Assembly (NCBI RefSeq): GCF_014656435.1
Contig: NZ_BNCK01000002.1
Location: 303,475 to 367,474, forward strand
From: Thalassotalea marina
GTDB lineage: Bacteria; Pseudomonadota; Gammaproteobacteria; Enterobacterales; Alteromonadaceae
Reading direction: 5' to 3'
DNA length: 64,000 bases
Position numbers and translations under genes: made by a program. Positions 56,272-64,000 of this stretch are shown piece after piece. The number at the start of each line of letters is the position of its first letter. Within the stretch, counting starts at the first letter, position 1. Below the pieces are notes generated by a model. It searched no databases. It was not told where the DNA came from and saw only the letters and a program-made list of their open reading frames with translations.

Positions 56272-57003
56272 CTAGTAGGCTTTCATCATGTTTCTGGCAA
56301 AAGACGGTGCTAACCTGAGTAAAAGTCGCAGCAGCTTTACTTTGCCAATATCGTGGGCACCAATGTTTTTCTCCATCCCTGTTATGATGGTTGTCGCAGC
56401 TTGCTGGGCACTGATTTTTCCGCTACCTCGCCCTTGTGTCATGTTAGTGTTAACTAAAGGTAAAAAAGCTTGCTGCACTGAAATATTGGTATTGGCAAGT
56501 TGAAAGCTGAGGGACTGGCTAAAAGCATTCAGTGCTGCTTTGGTCGCACAGTAAATAGCTGAAGTGGTTTTAGGGGCTAAGGCAAGACCAGAATTGATAT
56601 TCAAAATGATGGCGGTTTGTGTATGAAGAAGGGTAGGCAGCAGTAAATAAACCAAACTACATACACTGGTAAAGTTAACGTTTATCTCTTGCTGAATATG
56701 TTGGTATAAAAAATCGTTATCGAGTAATTGAGCCGTATGCTGAATAGCTGCGTTATTAATTAATACATCAATATATTGGTATTGCGTTATGATTTTTGTT
56801 GCCGCTAATTCTGTTGCTGCTAAGTCGCTTAGGTCTGCTTTGATTGTTGATACATTGGCATATTGCACTGTTAAACGTTGTAATTTTTCTTGATCTTTTG
56901 CAATAACAATCAATTGATTGTGTGGTGATAACTGTTTTACTAACGCTAAACCTATACCTGAGGTTGCGCCTGTGATAACAATACGTTTATTGATAAGTTG
57001 CAT
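56272..57003 (-). CDS. Short-chain dehydrogenase/reductase (DltE-like)
   Basis: A 243-residue SDR with TGATSGIGLALV, NNAA, the serine in LNINSGLALAP and the catalytic YCATK. The sequence resembles the DltE/YdfG group. It heads a minus-strand run with DUF2141 and DedA-like genes and is divergent from the Crp-type regulator, which could control it. Confidence 0.88.
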   Translation of the reverse strand: MQLINKRIVITGATSGIGLALVKQLSPHNQLIVIAKDQEKLQRLTVQYANVSTIKADLSDLAATELAATKIITQYQYIDVLINNAAIQHTAQLLDNDFLYQHIQQEINVNFTSVCSLVYLLLPTLLHTQTAIILNINSGLALAPKTTSAIYCATKAALNAFSQSLSFQLANTNISVQQAFLPLVNTNMTQGRGSGKISAQQAATTIITGMEKNIGAHDIGKVKLLRLLLRLAPSFARNMMKAY

Positions 57004-57082
57004 CTCGGTTGTTCCAACTGATTAAAGTTACAGCAATGCTAGCGAGTTGTATTAAATGAAACATTAACCCAAGTTAACAGAA

Positions 57083-57619
57083 ATGGACTTAAGTGAATTT
57101 TTTCTAAGTCACGGTAAACCCGTGTTAAAAAATAAAAATAATTATGTGTTTAACCAAGGCGAAGCTGAACAGCACCTATATTTTGTTAAATCTGGACTGT
57201 TGAAGGCGTTTTATGTCACAGAGGATGGCAAAGAGTCTATTAAATCTTTTATTACCCATGGCGATGTTATTGGCAGTTTAAGTGCCGCATTAGATAAGCA
57301 AAACGCAAGCTTTAGTTTGGTATGTTTAACTGAATGTGAATTGGTTTCTTTACCTTTTGATGTACTGATAGCAGAAAGTCGCAAAGATATAAATTTAGCT
57401 AATACTGTCATTAATTTGTTAATGCAGTTTGCAATGAAAAAAGAGCGCAGGGAGTATGAGTTTTTGTGCTTAAGTGCCGAACAGCGTTATCTGTTATTGA
57501 AACAGAACTCTCCTCATTTATTAGAGCAGGTTAAACAACACGATTTAGCAAAATATTTAGGTGTCACAGCCGTTGGTTTAAGCCGGATCAAAAAACGTGT
57601 TCAAGCAATAAAGTGTTAA
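57083..57619 (+). CDS. Crp/Fnr-family transcription regulator
   Basis: The N-terminal 110 residues form a cyclic-nucleotide-binding-like barrel (QGEAEQHLYFVKSGLLKAFY, then FITHGDVIGSLSAAL). The C-terminal part is a short winged helix (HDLAKYLGVTAVGLSRIKKRV). No iron-sulfur cysteine set like that of Fnr is seen. At 178 residues it is shorter than Crp. It is divergent from the SDR-DUF2141-DedA genes and is probably their regulator. Confidence 0.87.
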   Translation: MDLSEFFLSHGKPVLKNKNNYVFNQGEAEQHLYFVKSGLLKAFYVTEDGKESIKSFITHGDVIGSLSAALDKQNASFSLVCLTECELVSLPFDVLIAESRKDINLANTVINLLMQFAMKKERREYEFLCLSAEQRYLLLKQNSPHLLEQVKQHDLAKYLGVTAVGLSRIKKRVQAIKC

Positions 57620-57689
57620 TAGCAAAATTTACTTTCTGCATAAGAGATAGATCTTTAAAATAGTGAAAATTTTATATTAGGACTTCGAT

Positions 57690-58037
57690 ATGATTGAAAG
57701 AATGGAAACTGGTGCACGCATGAGTCGCATCGTTAAGCACAATGGTACTATTTATTTATGTGGCCAAGTTTGTAAAGACGCAAACGATGATATTACCGGT
57801 CAAACTACCACTATGCTTGAAAAAGTAGATGCATTGCTAGAGCAGGCGGGCAGTTCAAGAGAGCACATGTTGTCTGCCACAATTTACTTAAAAGATATGA
57901 AAGATTTTGCGCAGATGAATGAAGTGTGGGATGCATGGGTTCCTGAAGGGCATGCGCCGGCTAGAGCTTGTGTTCAAGCACCAATGGCAAGAGACGTGTT
58001 ACTCGTTGAAATCTCTGTCATCGCAGCTGAAAAATAG
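57690..58037 (+). CDS. RidA family protein
   Basis: A 115-residue protein of the RidA/YjgF fold, which hydrolyses reactive enamines and imines. The conserved arginine that binds the substrate carboxylate lies in HAPARACVQ near residue 92. The TQ-like [14 protein letters not shown] helix is also typical. No neighbouring PLP enzyme explains it directly. Confidence 0.88.
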   Translation: MIERMETGARMSRIVKHNGTIYLCGQVCKDANDDITGQTTTMLEKVDALLEQAGSSREHMLSATIYLKDMKDFAQMNEVWDAWVPEGHAPARACVQAPMARDVLLVEISVIAAEK

Positions 58038-58151
58038 CATTTTTATGAAGGGGCGTTTATCGTCCCTACCTTTGTTAATATTAAGTTACATGTTGTAATA
58101 TTTTGGAAATTAAGGTAATTTTTCAAGATATTATAAAAAAGGATAATCATT

Positions 58152-59228
58152 ATGGAAGATAACAACCCTCCTAAGGCTGCCAATACATTTGTGCCAGTCT
58201 CTTTTAGTTTTTCAGGTAAAACAGGCGAATATTGGCAAATTTGGATTGTTAACGTACTACTCACTATTGTTACTTTGGGTATTTATTCCGCCTGGGCAAA
58301 AGTGAGAAATGAACGATATTTTTATGGCAATACTGAACTAGACGGCCATCGCTTTAGTTATTTAGCAACGCCAATACAAATTCTTAAAGGCCGCATTATC
58401 GCGGTGATTTTGTTTGTCAGTTACTATTTACTGTCCAGCTTTTCTCCTGTGGCTGGTTTAGTACTGATGTTGATATTACTGTTTGCTTTCCCGTTTTTGA
58501 TTTGTGCAAGTTTACGTTTTAATTTACGTATGAGCAGTTACCGCAACGTGCGTTTTGACTTTAAAGGACAATACGGTGAAGCGTTGTTGAACTTTCTAGT
58601 TTTGCCTGTAGCAAGTCTATTTACTTTCTATTTGTTGTTACCTTGGGTATTAAAACGAATAGATAACTTTTTGATCAGCAATAGCTATTATGGCGATCGT
58701 CAATTTAAACCTGAACTGGAAACTGGCCAATATTATTTTGCGTCTTTTCTAACGGTTATTGCCATGATTTTTGCTGTGATGACCTTTGGTTTTGCATTGG
58801 GTTTGGCTGGTATTGCTATGCCTACTCCTGAGGCTATTGAACAAGGAAGTGTATCATCTGCCATTCTGCCTTATGTAATTTTAGTGATCTACTTCCTTGT
58901 GTTTACTGTAGTTTCTGCAGTTTATACCACCATGATACGTAACCATATGTTCAGACAAACAGAGCTAGATGAAGTAGCTAAATTTGATTCTTCTTTCTCA
59001 ATTGGCTCACTAGCTTGGTTAAATTTATCTAACCTTGCTATCGTTATTTTCAGTTTAGGATTTGCTTTACCTTGGGCAAAAATTCGTAAAGCGCGTTATG
59101 TTGTAGGCCGTACTGAAGTGCAACTTAATGAAAACAAAGAAAACGTTATTGATAATATCGCGGAGCAAAGTAACGCCTTAGGTGAAGAAGTAGCGAATAT
59201 TTTTGATGTGGATGTTGCTTTAACATAA
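58152..59228 (+). CDS. DUF898 (YjgN-like) membrane protein
   Basis: A 358-residue inner-membrane protein with about seven hydrophobic helices. The start FSFSGKTGEYWQIWIVNVLLTIVTLGIYSAWAKVRNERYFYGNT is the DUF898 signature, repeated near residue 300 as NLAIVIFSLGFALPWAKIRKARY. The next gene, an M48 protease, shares its stop-start junction, a pairing common in this family. Confidence 0.9.
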   Translation: MEDNNPPKAANTFVPVSFSFSGKTGEYWQIWIVNVLLTIVTLGIYSAWAKVRNERYFYGNTELDGHRFSYLATPIQILKGRIIAVILFVSYYLLSSFSPVAGLVLMLILLFAFPFLICASLRFNLRMSSYRNVRFDFKGQYGEALLNFLVLPVASLFTFYLLLPWVLKRIDNFLISNSYYGDRQFKPELETGQYYFASFLTVIAMIFAVMTFGFALGLAGIAMPTPEAIEQGSVSSAILPYVILVIYFLVFTVVSAVYTTMIRNHMFRQTELDEVAKFDSSFSIGSLAWLNLSNLAIVIFSLGFALPWAKIRKARYVVGRTEVQLNENKENVIDNIAEQSNALGEEVANIFDVDVALT

Positions 59229-60232
59229 TGAGCACGTTTGCAAAGTTTTTTGCCGCACAAAGCAGCCAATATCAAGACGTAACACTCAGTGTTGAATCTC
59301 AGCAGCTTATCGTTTCAGGCGAGCACGTAAATCAACGTGTTTCGCTTGATAACTTAGTGATTACACCACCAATGGCTAATTTACCACAAGAAATTAAATT
59401 ACCTTGTGGTGGTTTGTTAGTTTTGCCAAAAGGTAGCGAATTGAGTCAACTAAATTCGCGCCACGGCGGAGTGATTGACTGGTTGGAGAAAAACAAGTTT
59501 GCTTGCTTGTTGGCGCTGCTGTTGGTGCCTTTGTGTTTTTATGGCATCGTTGCTAAAGGCATTCCAAAACTTGCAAAAGAAATGACGCCAATGGTACCAA
59601 TATCTGTTAAACAGTCCATCGACCGACAGGTCATGTACGTGTTTGACGAGTTAATGTTAAAACCCTCTGAACTTGATGAAAATACTCAACAGCGCTGGCA
59701 ACAATTGTGGCAAAAATCTCTGGATCAACTTGATTTGCAACAAAACAATTATCAGGTGTTGTTTCGTCAATCTCCCTCAATGGGAGCAAATGCATTTGCT
59801 CTGCCTGGGGGCACAATTGTGGTAACTGATGAACTGCTCAAACTGCTAAAGAATAATGAAGATGCGGTGATGGCGGTAGTTTTTCATGAAATTGGCCATG
59901 TAGAACATCAACACGGTATGCAGTTGATTGCAGAGTCATTAGCAACAACACTATTAATGACTTATGTATTGGGTGATATGGAGGGTATTGCTGAATTATA
60001 TTCCGGTAGTTTTACCTCCATTGTACAAAACCAGTTTTCTCAGCAGCTAGAAAAAGAAGCTGATAGCTATGCGGTTAAACAGCTTCAGGCGTTTGATATT
60101 CCAACATCCGCACTTGGTGATGCACTGCTTGCTATAAGTGCTGACCATGAAAAACTCGATAAGCTACAACAATATTTAAGTTCACATCCTTCAATCGAAA
60201 GTCGCGTAAAGTTTGCACAACAAGCGCAATAA
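59228..60232 (+). CDS. M48-family membrane metalloprotease
   Basis: The 334-residue product has a membrane helix at about residues 90-112, then an M48 domain with the zinc motif VVFHEIGHVEHQHG near residue 217 and the third-ligand region EKEADSYAVKQL near 275. It starts on the final base of the DUF898 stop. It is probably a periplasmic quality-control protease linked to the DUF898 protein; the substrate is unknown. Confidence 0.9.
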   Translation: MSTFAKFFAAQSSQYQDVTLSVESQQLIVSGEHVNQRVSLDNLVITPPMANLPQEIKLPCGGLLVLPKGSELSQLNSRHGGVIDWLEKNKFACLLALLLVPLCFYGIVAKGIPKLAKEMTPMVPISVKQSIDRQVMYVFDELMLKPSELDENTQQRWQQLWQKSLDQLDLQQNNYQVLFRQSPSMGANAFALPGGTIVVTDELLKLLKNNEDAVMAVVFHEIGHVEHQHGMQLIAESLATTLLMTYVLGDMEGIAELYSGSFTSIVQNQFSQQLEKEADSYAVKQLQAFDIPTSALGDALLAISADHEKLDKLQQYLSSHPSIESRVKFAQQAQ

Positions 60233-60342
60233 ATCGTAACAAACTAAGTTAATTTATTTTTACTGTATGTGTTTACAGTGTTTTACTTGTTGAGTATGCT
60301 AATGCCAACTGAACAAATAAAAATCAACTTAAGGATGACGAC

Positions 60343-61044
60343 ATGATTACGTTATATGGTTTTGGACCAGCATTTGGAGTGATAGATGCCAGCCCATTTG
60401 TGGTAAAAGTGGATTTATTTCTGAAGTTAGCGGGGCTGGAATATCAAACCGTTAATGATGTAAATAATTTAAAAAAATCGCCAAAAGGCAAGTTGCCATT
60501 TATCACTGACGGTGACAAAACCATTGCTGACTCTCACTTTATCCTTGAGTACTTAACCGAAAAGTACCAAGTAAACATCGACGATCATTTGTCTGAAGAA
60601 CAAAAAGCGCAAGCACTGTTATACAGTAAAGCACTTGATGAAAGCTTGTATTGGATATTGGTGTATAGCCGCTGGATAAAAGAAGATACCTGGCCAATTG
60701 TCCGTGATACTTTTTTTGCTGACTTACCAGCACCGCTTAAATTATTTGTACCGGGATTAGTGCAACGAGACGTTAAAAAAACACTGAAAGGGCAAGGTTT
60801 TGGTCGTCATAGTGAGTCAGAACTGTTGGCTCTTGCGAAAAACTATTTTTGTGCACTATCAACCTTGTTGGCTGATAAGCCATATTTCTTTGGTGATAAG
60901 ATCAGTTCATTTGATGTATTAGCCTACTCCATGTTGTGTGAGGTAATCTCTGTTGATTATTTTAATAACTTTAATCAGCTTGCACGCAGTTATGACAACT
61001 TAGTGGCTTTTTGTCAGCGAATTGAACAAACATACTATGGTTAA
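60343..61044 (+). CDS. Glutathione S-transferase-like protein
   Basis: The 233-residue product has a thioredoxin-fold N-terminal domain (MITLYGFGPAFGVIDASPFVVKVDL, then SPKGKLPFITDGDKTIADSHFI) and an all-helical C-terminal domain. The pattern fits the failed-axon-connection/metaxin-type GST subgroup. The usual Cys/Ser active site is replaced, so catalysis is uncertain. It is preceded by a long leader and followed by a clear terminator. Confidence 0.82.
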   Translation: MITLYGFGPAFGVIDASPFVVKVDLFLKLAGLEYQTVNDVNNLKKSPKGKLPFITDGDKTIADSHFILEYLTEKYQVNIDDHLSEEQKAQALLYSKALDESLYWILVYSRWIKEDTWPIVRDTFFADLPAPLKLFVPGLVQRDVKKTLKGQGFGRHSESELLALAKNYFCALSTLLADKPYFFGDKISSFDVLAYSMLCEVISVDYFNNFNQLARSYDNLVAFCQRIEQTYYG

Positions 61045-61091
61045 AACAATCTGAGTTTGGTCAGTAATTTTGGGATTAACTCAATCAAAAA

Positions 61092-61125
61092 AGCCCTAGA
61101 GGTATTAACTCTTGGGGCTTTTTTG
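61092..61125 (+). terminator. Terminator after the GST-like gene
   Basis: AGCCCTAGAG (61092-61101) pairs with CTCTTGGGGCT (61109-61119) with one bulged base and one G-U pair, followed by T6. Confidence 0.85.
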
Positions 61126-61238
61126 TTTTTCGCAAGTAACTTAATGCAACATATCAACGAATATTTCTCTGTCACCTGTTAATTCAATTTCTGTACTTAA
61201 CTCTAGAACGCTCACAGCCTTAGTTAATCATGTTTACA

Positions 61239-62336
61239 CTAATTGGCGTGTACTGCAGCCACCTTATGTTTTTGGGGTTTTCTGCGCTTTAACCACAAAT
61301 ACGTTCCTGTGATTGCAAAAATCAGTGGTGTTAAACCAATAATGCACCAAATGATGCGACTGGTTAATCCAGCAAAATAGCCAAAATGAAGTTTTCTGAA
61401 ACTGTCTACTACGGCCAAAAATAGCGGTGCTTCACGAATATCATAGTTAGGTAATTGTTTACCGCTTTGTTTGTCAAAATTTACCGTTGATGAGTACTCA
61501 CTGGTGACAACACTGATATCACTGACTTCTCCAAACAAGGATATTTGGAGCTCGGGCTCGTATGGAAACAGAATATACGTGGGTCTGAATCCGCCCATCT
61601 GTGATATTGACGTGTTAACCATAGTATCGAGTGATAAATCATGGTTGTACAAACGTCCAGTGATAAGATGGTGCTCTTCGTCACTGTGTTCTAGTTCATG
61701 ATGAATAATTTCAGAGATATTCCAGTAAACACCGGTAAAACCAATCACTAATAAAATAGGGGCAGACCAAATACCAACAAGTTTGTGAATATCACTGAAC
61801 AGTACGGTACGTTTTAATTTAAGCCGGAGCGTGAAAAACTTTTTCCAAAACTGACGATAGATAGTTAGCCCTGAAATTCCCATAAACATTAGTATGAGAG
61901 ACGCTAAGCCAGTAAACCAAAGGCCAGTATCACCAATAAGAAATTTATAGTGTAAATCAAGTAGCCAATCGGTTAAGTAAAAATCGACGGCAACAGGAGC
62001 AGAACGCACTATACCTTGATATTGATCTAAATAGACTTTGTACCAGTCTTTAGTGCCGTGTTTTATTACATACACTCTGTCTGCGGTTTTTCCATCATCG
62101 AATACTTCCCAGCTGCCAATTTCATAGTGTGTTAACTGCTGATTTAACTTATTTCGCAGCAGATCATAACTTAGCCTAGTTCCTGGTTGTGCATTTACTG
62201 TGGCCAGTTCTGGCATTATTAGATGATCAATTTCTTCTTTGAACACCAATATACTGCCAGTAAGTGAGATTATGATTAGTGGTATCGCTATAAATAGCCC
62301 TAAATAACGATGCCATAAGTGAAGGGTTTTTTTCAT
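61239..62336 (-). CDS. PepSY-associated membrane protein, downstream of siderophore receptor
   Basis: A 365-residue inner-membrane protein starting LHLWHRYLGLFIAIPLIIISLTGSILVFKEE, the PepSY_TM signature with a histidine pair. Further helices are near residues 135-155, 185-205 and 320-350. Downstream of a TonB-dependent receptor it probably reduces or releases the ferric siderophore. It is separated from the receptor gene by a hairpin terminator. Confidence 0.87.
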   Translation of the reverse strand: MKKTLHLWHRYLGLFIAIPLIIISLTGSILVFKEEIDHLIMPELATVNAQPGTRLSYDLLRNKLNQQLTHYEIGSWEVFDDGKTADRVYVIKHGTKDWYKVYLDQYQGIVRSAPVAVDFYLTDWLLDLHYKFLIGDTGLWFTGLASLILMFMGISGLTIYRQFWKKFFTLRLKLKRTVLFSDIHKLVGIWSAPILLVIGFTGVYWNISEIIHHELEHSDEEHHLITGRLYNHDLSLDTMVNTSISQMGGFRPTYILFPYEPELQISLFGEVSDISVVTSEYSSTVNFDKQSGKQLPNYDIREAPLFLAVVDSFRKLHFGYFAGLTSRIIWCIIGLTPLIFAITGTYLWLKRRKPQKHKVAAVHAN

Positions 62337-62400
62337 CTTTTATAATGCCCCAACTTGTTAGAAATTATAGAGCCGCTTAGCTCAAAAATTTTTTGTTATT

Positions 62401-62428
62401 AAACAAGAAAGGCCGCATCGGCGGCCTT
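62401..62428 (-). terminator. Terminator after the siderophore receptor gene
   Basis: AAGGCCGC (62409-62416) pairs with GCGGCCTT (62421-62428) around ATCG. Read on the minus strand it is followed by a T-rich tail (TTTCTTGTTT). It ends the receptor gene before the PepSY gene. Confidence 0.88.
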
Positions 62429-62440
62429 ATGTTATGTTTT

Positions 62441-64000
62441 TTACAGTGACCAATTTAAAGTGACTGCAAAATTTCGAGGCGCGCCGTAATAACCTTGTGC
62501 CCAATACAAAGAGTTTAGGTACTTCTTATCGAATACATTGTTTGCGTTAAACGTTATATTAACCTGCTCGTTAATATCGTAACTTGCCATAAAGTTAACT
62601 ACCGCATAGGCACCTTGTTTTGTCACTATTAGTGGTTGCTGATTTTGGATTCTGCTGATGTCATCTTGCCATCGCATATTCATACCAAAACTTAACCCTT
62701 TGACAGTTGCAACATCATGTTTTACTGCCAGTTTAAATACCTGTTTAGGGGTGTAGTTCTTCACTAATTGTGCTTCAACGTTGCCGGCGTTAATGGTGTC
62801 AGATACATCGATATCAGTGTTGGTGTAGCCAAGGTTAGCACTAAAGCCATACCCTAAATCACCACTTAGCTCAATTTCATATCCTTTAGATTCAATGCCT
62901 GGTGCAGCCTTGTGCACTGTATTGTTTGGTGTTGAGTTTGCAACGTCGGCGACAGCAATATTGCTTTGCTCTGCTTGGAATAACGCTACGTTTAACATCA
63001 GTTTTGCGTCAAACAATTCTGCTTTGATACCAAGTTCTTGAGTATCGCCTTCGATTGGTGCTAGCTGACGTCCTGTAAGGTCATTTTCACTTTGTGGTGC
63101 AAAGGTTTCGGTGTGCGACGTGTACAAGTTAACCTTGTCGTTTAACGAATAAACTAAGCCAAAGTGTGATGTGGTATCACTTTCTTTTCTGCCCTTGTTA
63201 TTCCCGTAAGATAAACCTTCAGTTTCCCACTTGGTATGTCTAAGGCCAGTAAGAAATTTTAAATCTTCAGTTAACGAAAAACGTGCTGAGATATATTGTG
63301 AACTTTGTTCACTGTTGACATCAGAACCCTCTGAGCCTGGCGTAATATCCTTTAAAACAGGTATTGGCGCATTACCTTTCCAGCCATTTAGATTTGGCAC
63401 TTTCGGGTAACCGTTGCCCGAGGTGTTATCATACAAAGAACGGTCACGATAAAACATATCAGCTTCACTTGCGCCAAAAGCCACTTGGTGTTCTTGGCCA
63501 AAAAGTTCAAAGCTGCCTCTAGCATATATGTCAAATAAGTTAATGCGATCGCGTAGTTGGTAATCACTTGCCCAACCCTTTAAACCTTCGCCTGTTTCAG
63601 CATCTGGCGTGCCATAAACGTAAAAAAGGTTAGAATCTTGTTCGTTTTGCGTATGTGCATAGCGTGCAACAACACTCCAGTTACTACCAATCAGCTGTTC
63701 AAGTTCTACAAAAGCTTGTTCAGAGGTATTGTTCCAATAGGCCCAATCGGCAGCCGTCGAGGTAGATACATCGTAATTTGTTGGATTCCCTTTGCTATCA
63801 AATAAGGCTAATGCTCCCCAAAGCGGACTGTCAGCATCGTTACTTTGATAAGTTAAACTAGTGGTTAGCGTTGTAGAATCTGTCAGGGAAAATTCGGCTA
63901 TGCCATAAAATACATCACGATCAACGGCGTAGCGGTCAAGATATGAATCACGCTTTTGTTTAACAACGACCGTTCGAGCTGAAATATTATCGGTAATACT
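62441..64000 (-). CDS. TonB-dependent siderophore receptor, C-terminal part
   Basis: The frame stays open on the minus strand from the stop at 62441 to the right edge of the window (I found no stop codon), so about 520 C-terminal residues are present and the N-terminus is missing. The beta-barrel segments are typical of ferric hydroxamate/pyoverdine receptors: RYAVDRDVFYGIAEFSLTDS, then FELFGQEHQVAFGASEAD, GLVYSLNDKVNLYTSHTETF and NITFNANNVFDKKYLNSLYW. The plug domain, TonB box and any Fur box lie outside the window. It should bring a ferric siderophore across the outer membrane. Confidence 0.92.
   Translation of the reverse strand, partial: SITDNISARTVVVKQKRDSYLDRYAVDRDVFYGIAEFSLTDSTTLTTSLTYQSNDADSPLWGALALFDSKGNPTNYDVSTSTAADWAYWNNTSEQAFVELEQLIGSNWSVVARYAHTQNEQDSNLFYVYGTPDAETGEGLKGWASDYQLRDRINLFDIYARGSFELFGQEHQVAFGASEADMFYRDRSLYDNTSGNGYPKVPNLNGWKGNAPIPVLKDITPGSEGSDVNSEQSSQYISARFSLTEDLKFLTGLRHTKWETEGLSYGNNKGRKESDTTSHFGLVYSLNDKVNLYTSHTETFAPQSENDLTGRQLAPIEGDTQELGIKAELFDAKLMLNVALFQAEQSNIAVADVANSTPNNTVHKAAPGIESKGYEIELSGDLGYGFSANLGYTNTDIDVSDTINAGNVEAQLVKNYTPKQVFKLAVKHDVATVKGLSFGMNMRWQDDISRIQNQQPLIVTKQGAYAVVNFMASYDINEQVNITFNANNVFDKKYLNSLYWAQGYYGAPRNFAVTLNWSL

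Noticed and set aside
1-64000. CRISPR arrays, insertion sequences, prophage, integron, tRNA or rRNA genes.
   Set aside because: I found no regular spacer-repeat pattern, transposase-like or integrase-like protein, or tRNA/rRNA signature in the window.

Overview
The window looks like chromosomal DNA of an AT-rich marine gammaproteobacterium of the order Alteromonadales. Colwellia/Thalassotalea-like is my best guess, inferred from gene content, gene order and codon use, not from a database search. Supporting signs are the thrLABC operon with an attenuator, the conserved run ndk-rlmN-pilF-rodZ-ispG-hisS-yfgM-bamB-der, guaBA divergent from xseA, a three-gene DUF3649/PepSY/DUF3325 iron-linked operon, and a TonB-dependent siderophore receptor. 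I saw no rRNA, tRNA, CRISPR array, insertion sequence or phage gene.

Layout. (1) 1-4000: SOS gene yebG behind a perfect LexA box, a YgjP-like metalloprotein, a 31-residue membrane peptide behind a sigma-54-like promoter, and an overlapping operon of a receiver protein, a CheC-like phosphatase and a PAS-GGDEF diguanylate cyclase. (2) 4050-9020: threonine leader peptide, attenuator and thrA-thrB-thrC. (3) 9240-21100: metabolic and accessory genes, comprising a class V aminotransferase, a GNAT enzyme, a FAD oxidoreductase, a large Ig-like lipoprotein, a 2-hydroxyacid dehydrogenase, DUF2164, a tiny CPxC membrane protein beside iscX, malic enzyme, and the Fur-box-linked PepSY operon. (4) 21370-36890: housekeeping block from ndk to guaA.

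(5) 37092-50549 is the unusual region. A CadC-like membrane regulator is followed by an 824-bp non-coding stretch with 11-bp-phased direct repeats. Then come a 64-residue secreted peptide with a C-x6-C end, a LuxR-type regulator, a 50-residue acidic protein, a short membrane-fusion-like protein and a 40-residue peptide ending in a glycine-zipper GIAI repeat, closed by a strong hairpin. Downstream is a tightly packed operon of two related HEAT-type proteins, a NatAB-like ABC exporter, a YIP1-like membrane protein, a MacA-like adaptor, a MacB-like ATPase, an FtsX-like permease and a short-chain dehydrogenase. I read this as a candidate peptide production, export and immunity system of a kind I cannot assign to a known class. 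The product and chemistry are inference.

(6) 50597-55110: a glycine-zipper lipoprotein, a NarX/NarL-type two-component system and a divergent BcrAB-like ABC transporter with an operator-like repeat between them. This could be an envelope-stress or self-protection module for the neighbouring cluster. (7) 55125-61044: DedA-like membrane protein, DUF2141 protein, SDR, Crp-family regulator, RidA, DUF898 membrane protein with an M48 protease, and a GST-like protein. (8) 61239-64000: PepSY membrane protein and the C-terminal part of a TonB-dependent siderophore receptor that runs off the window.
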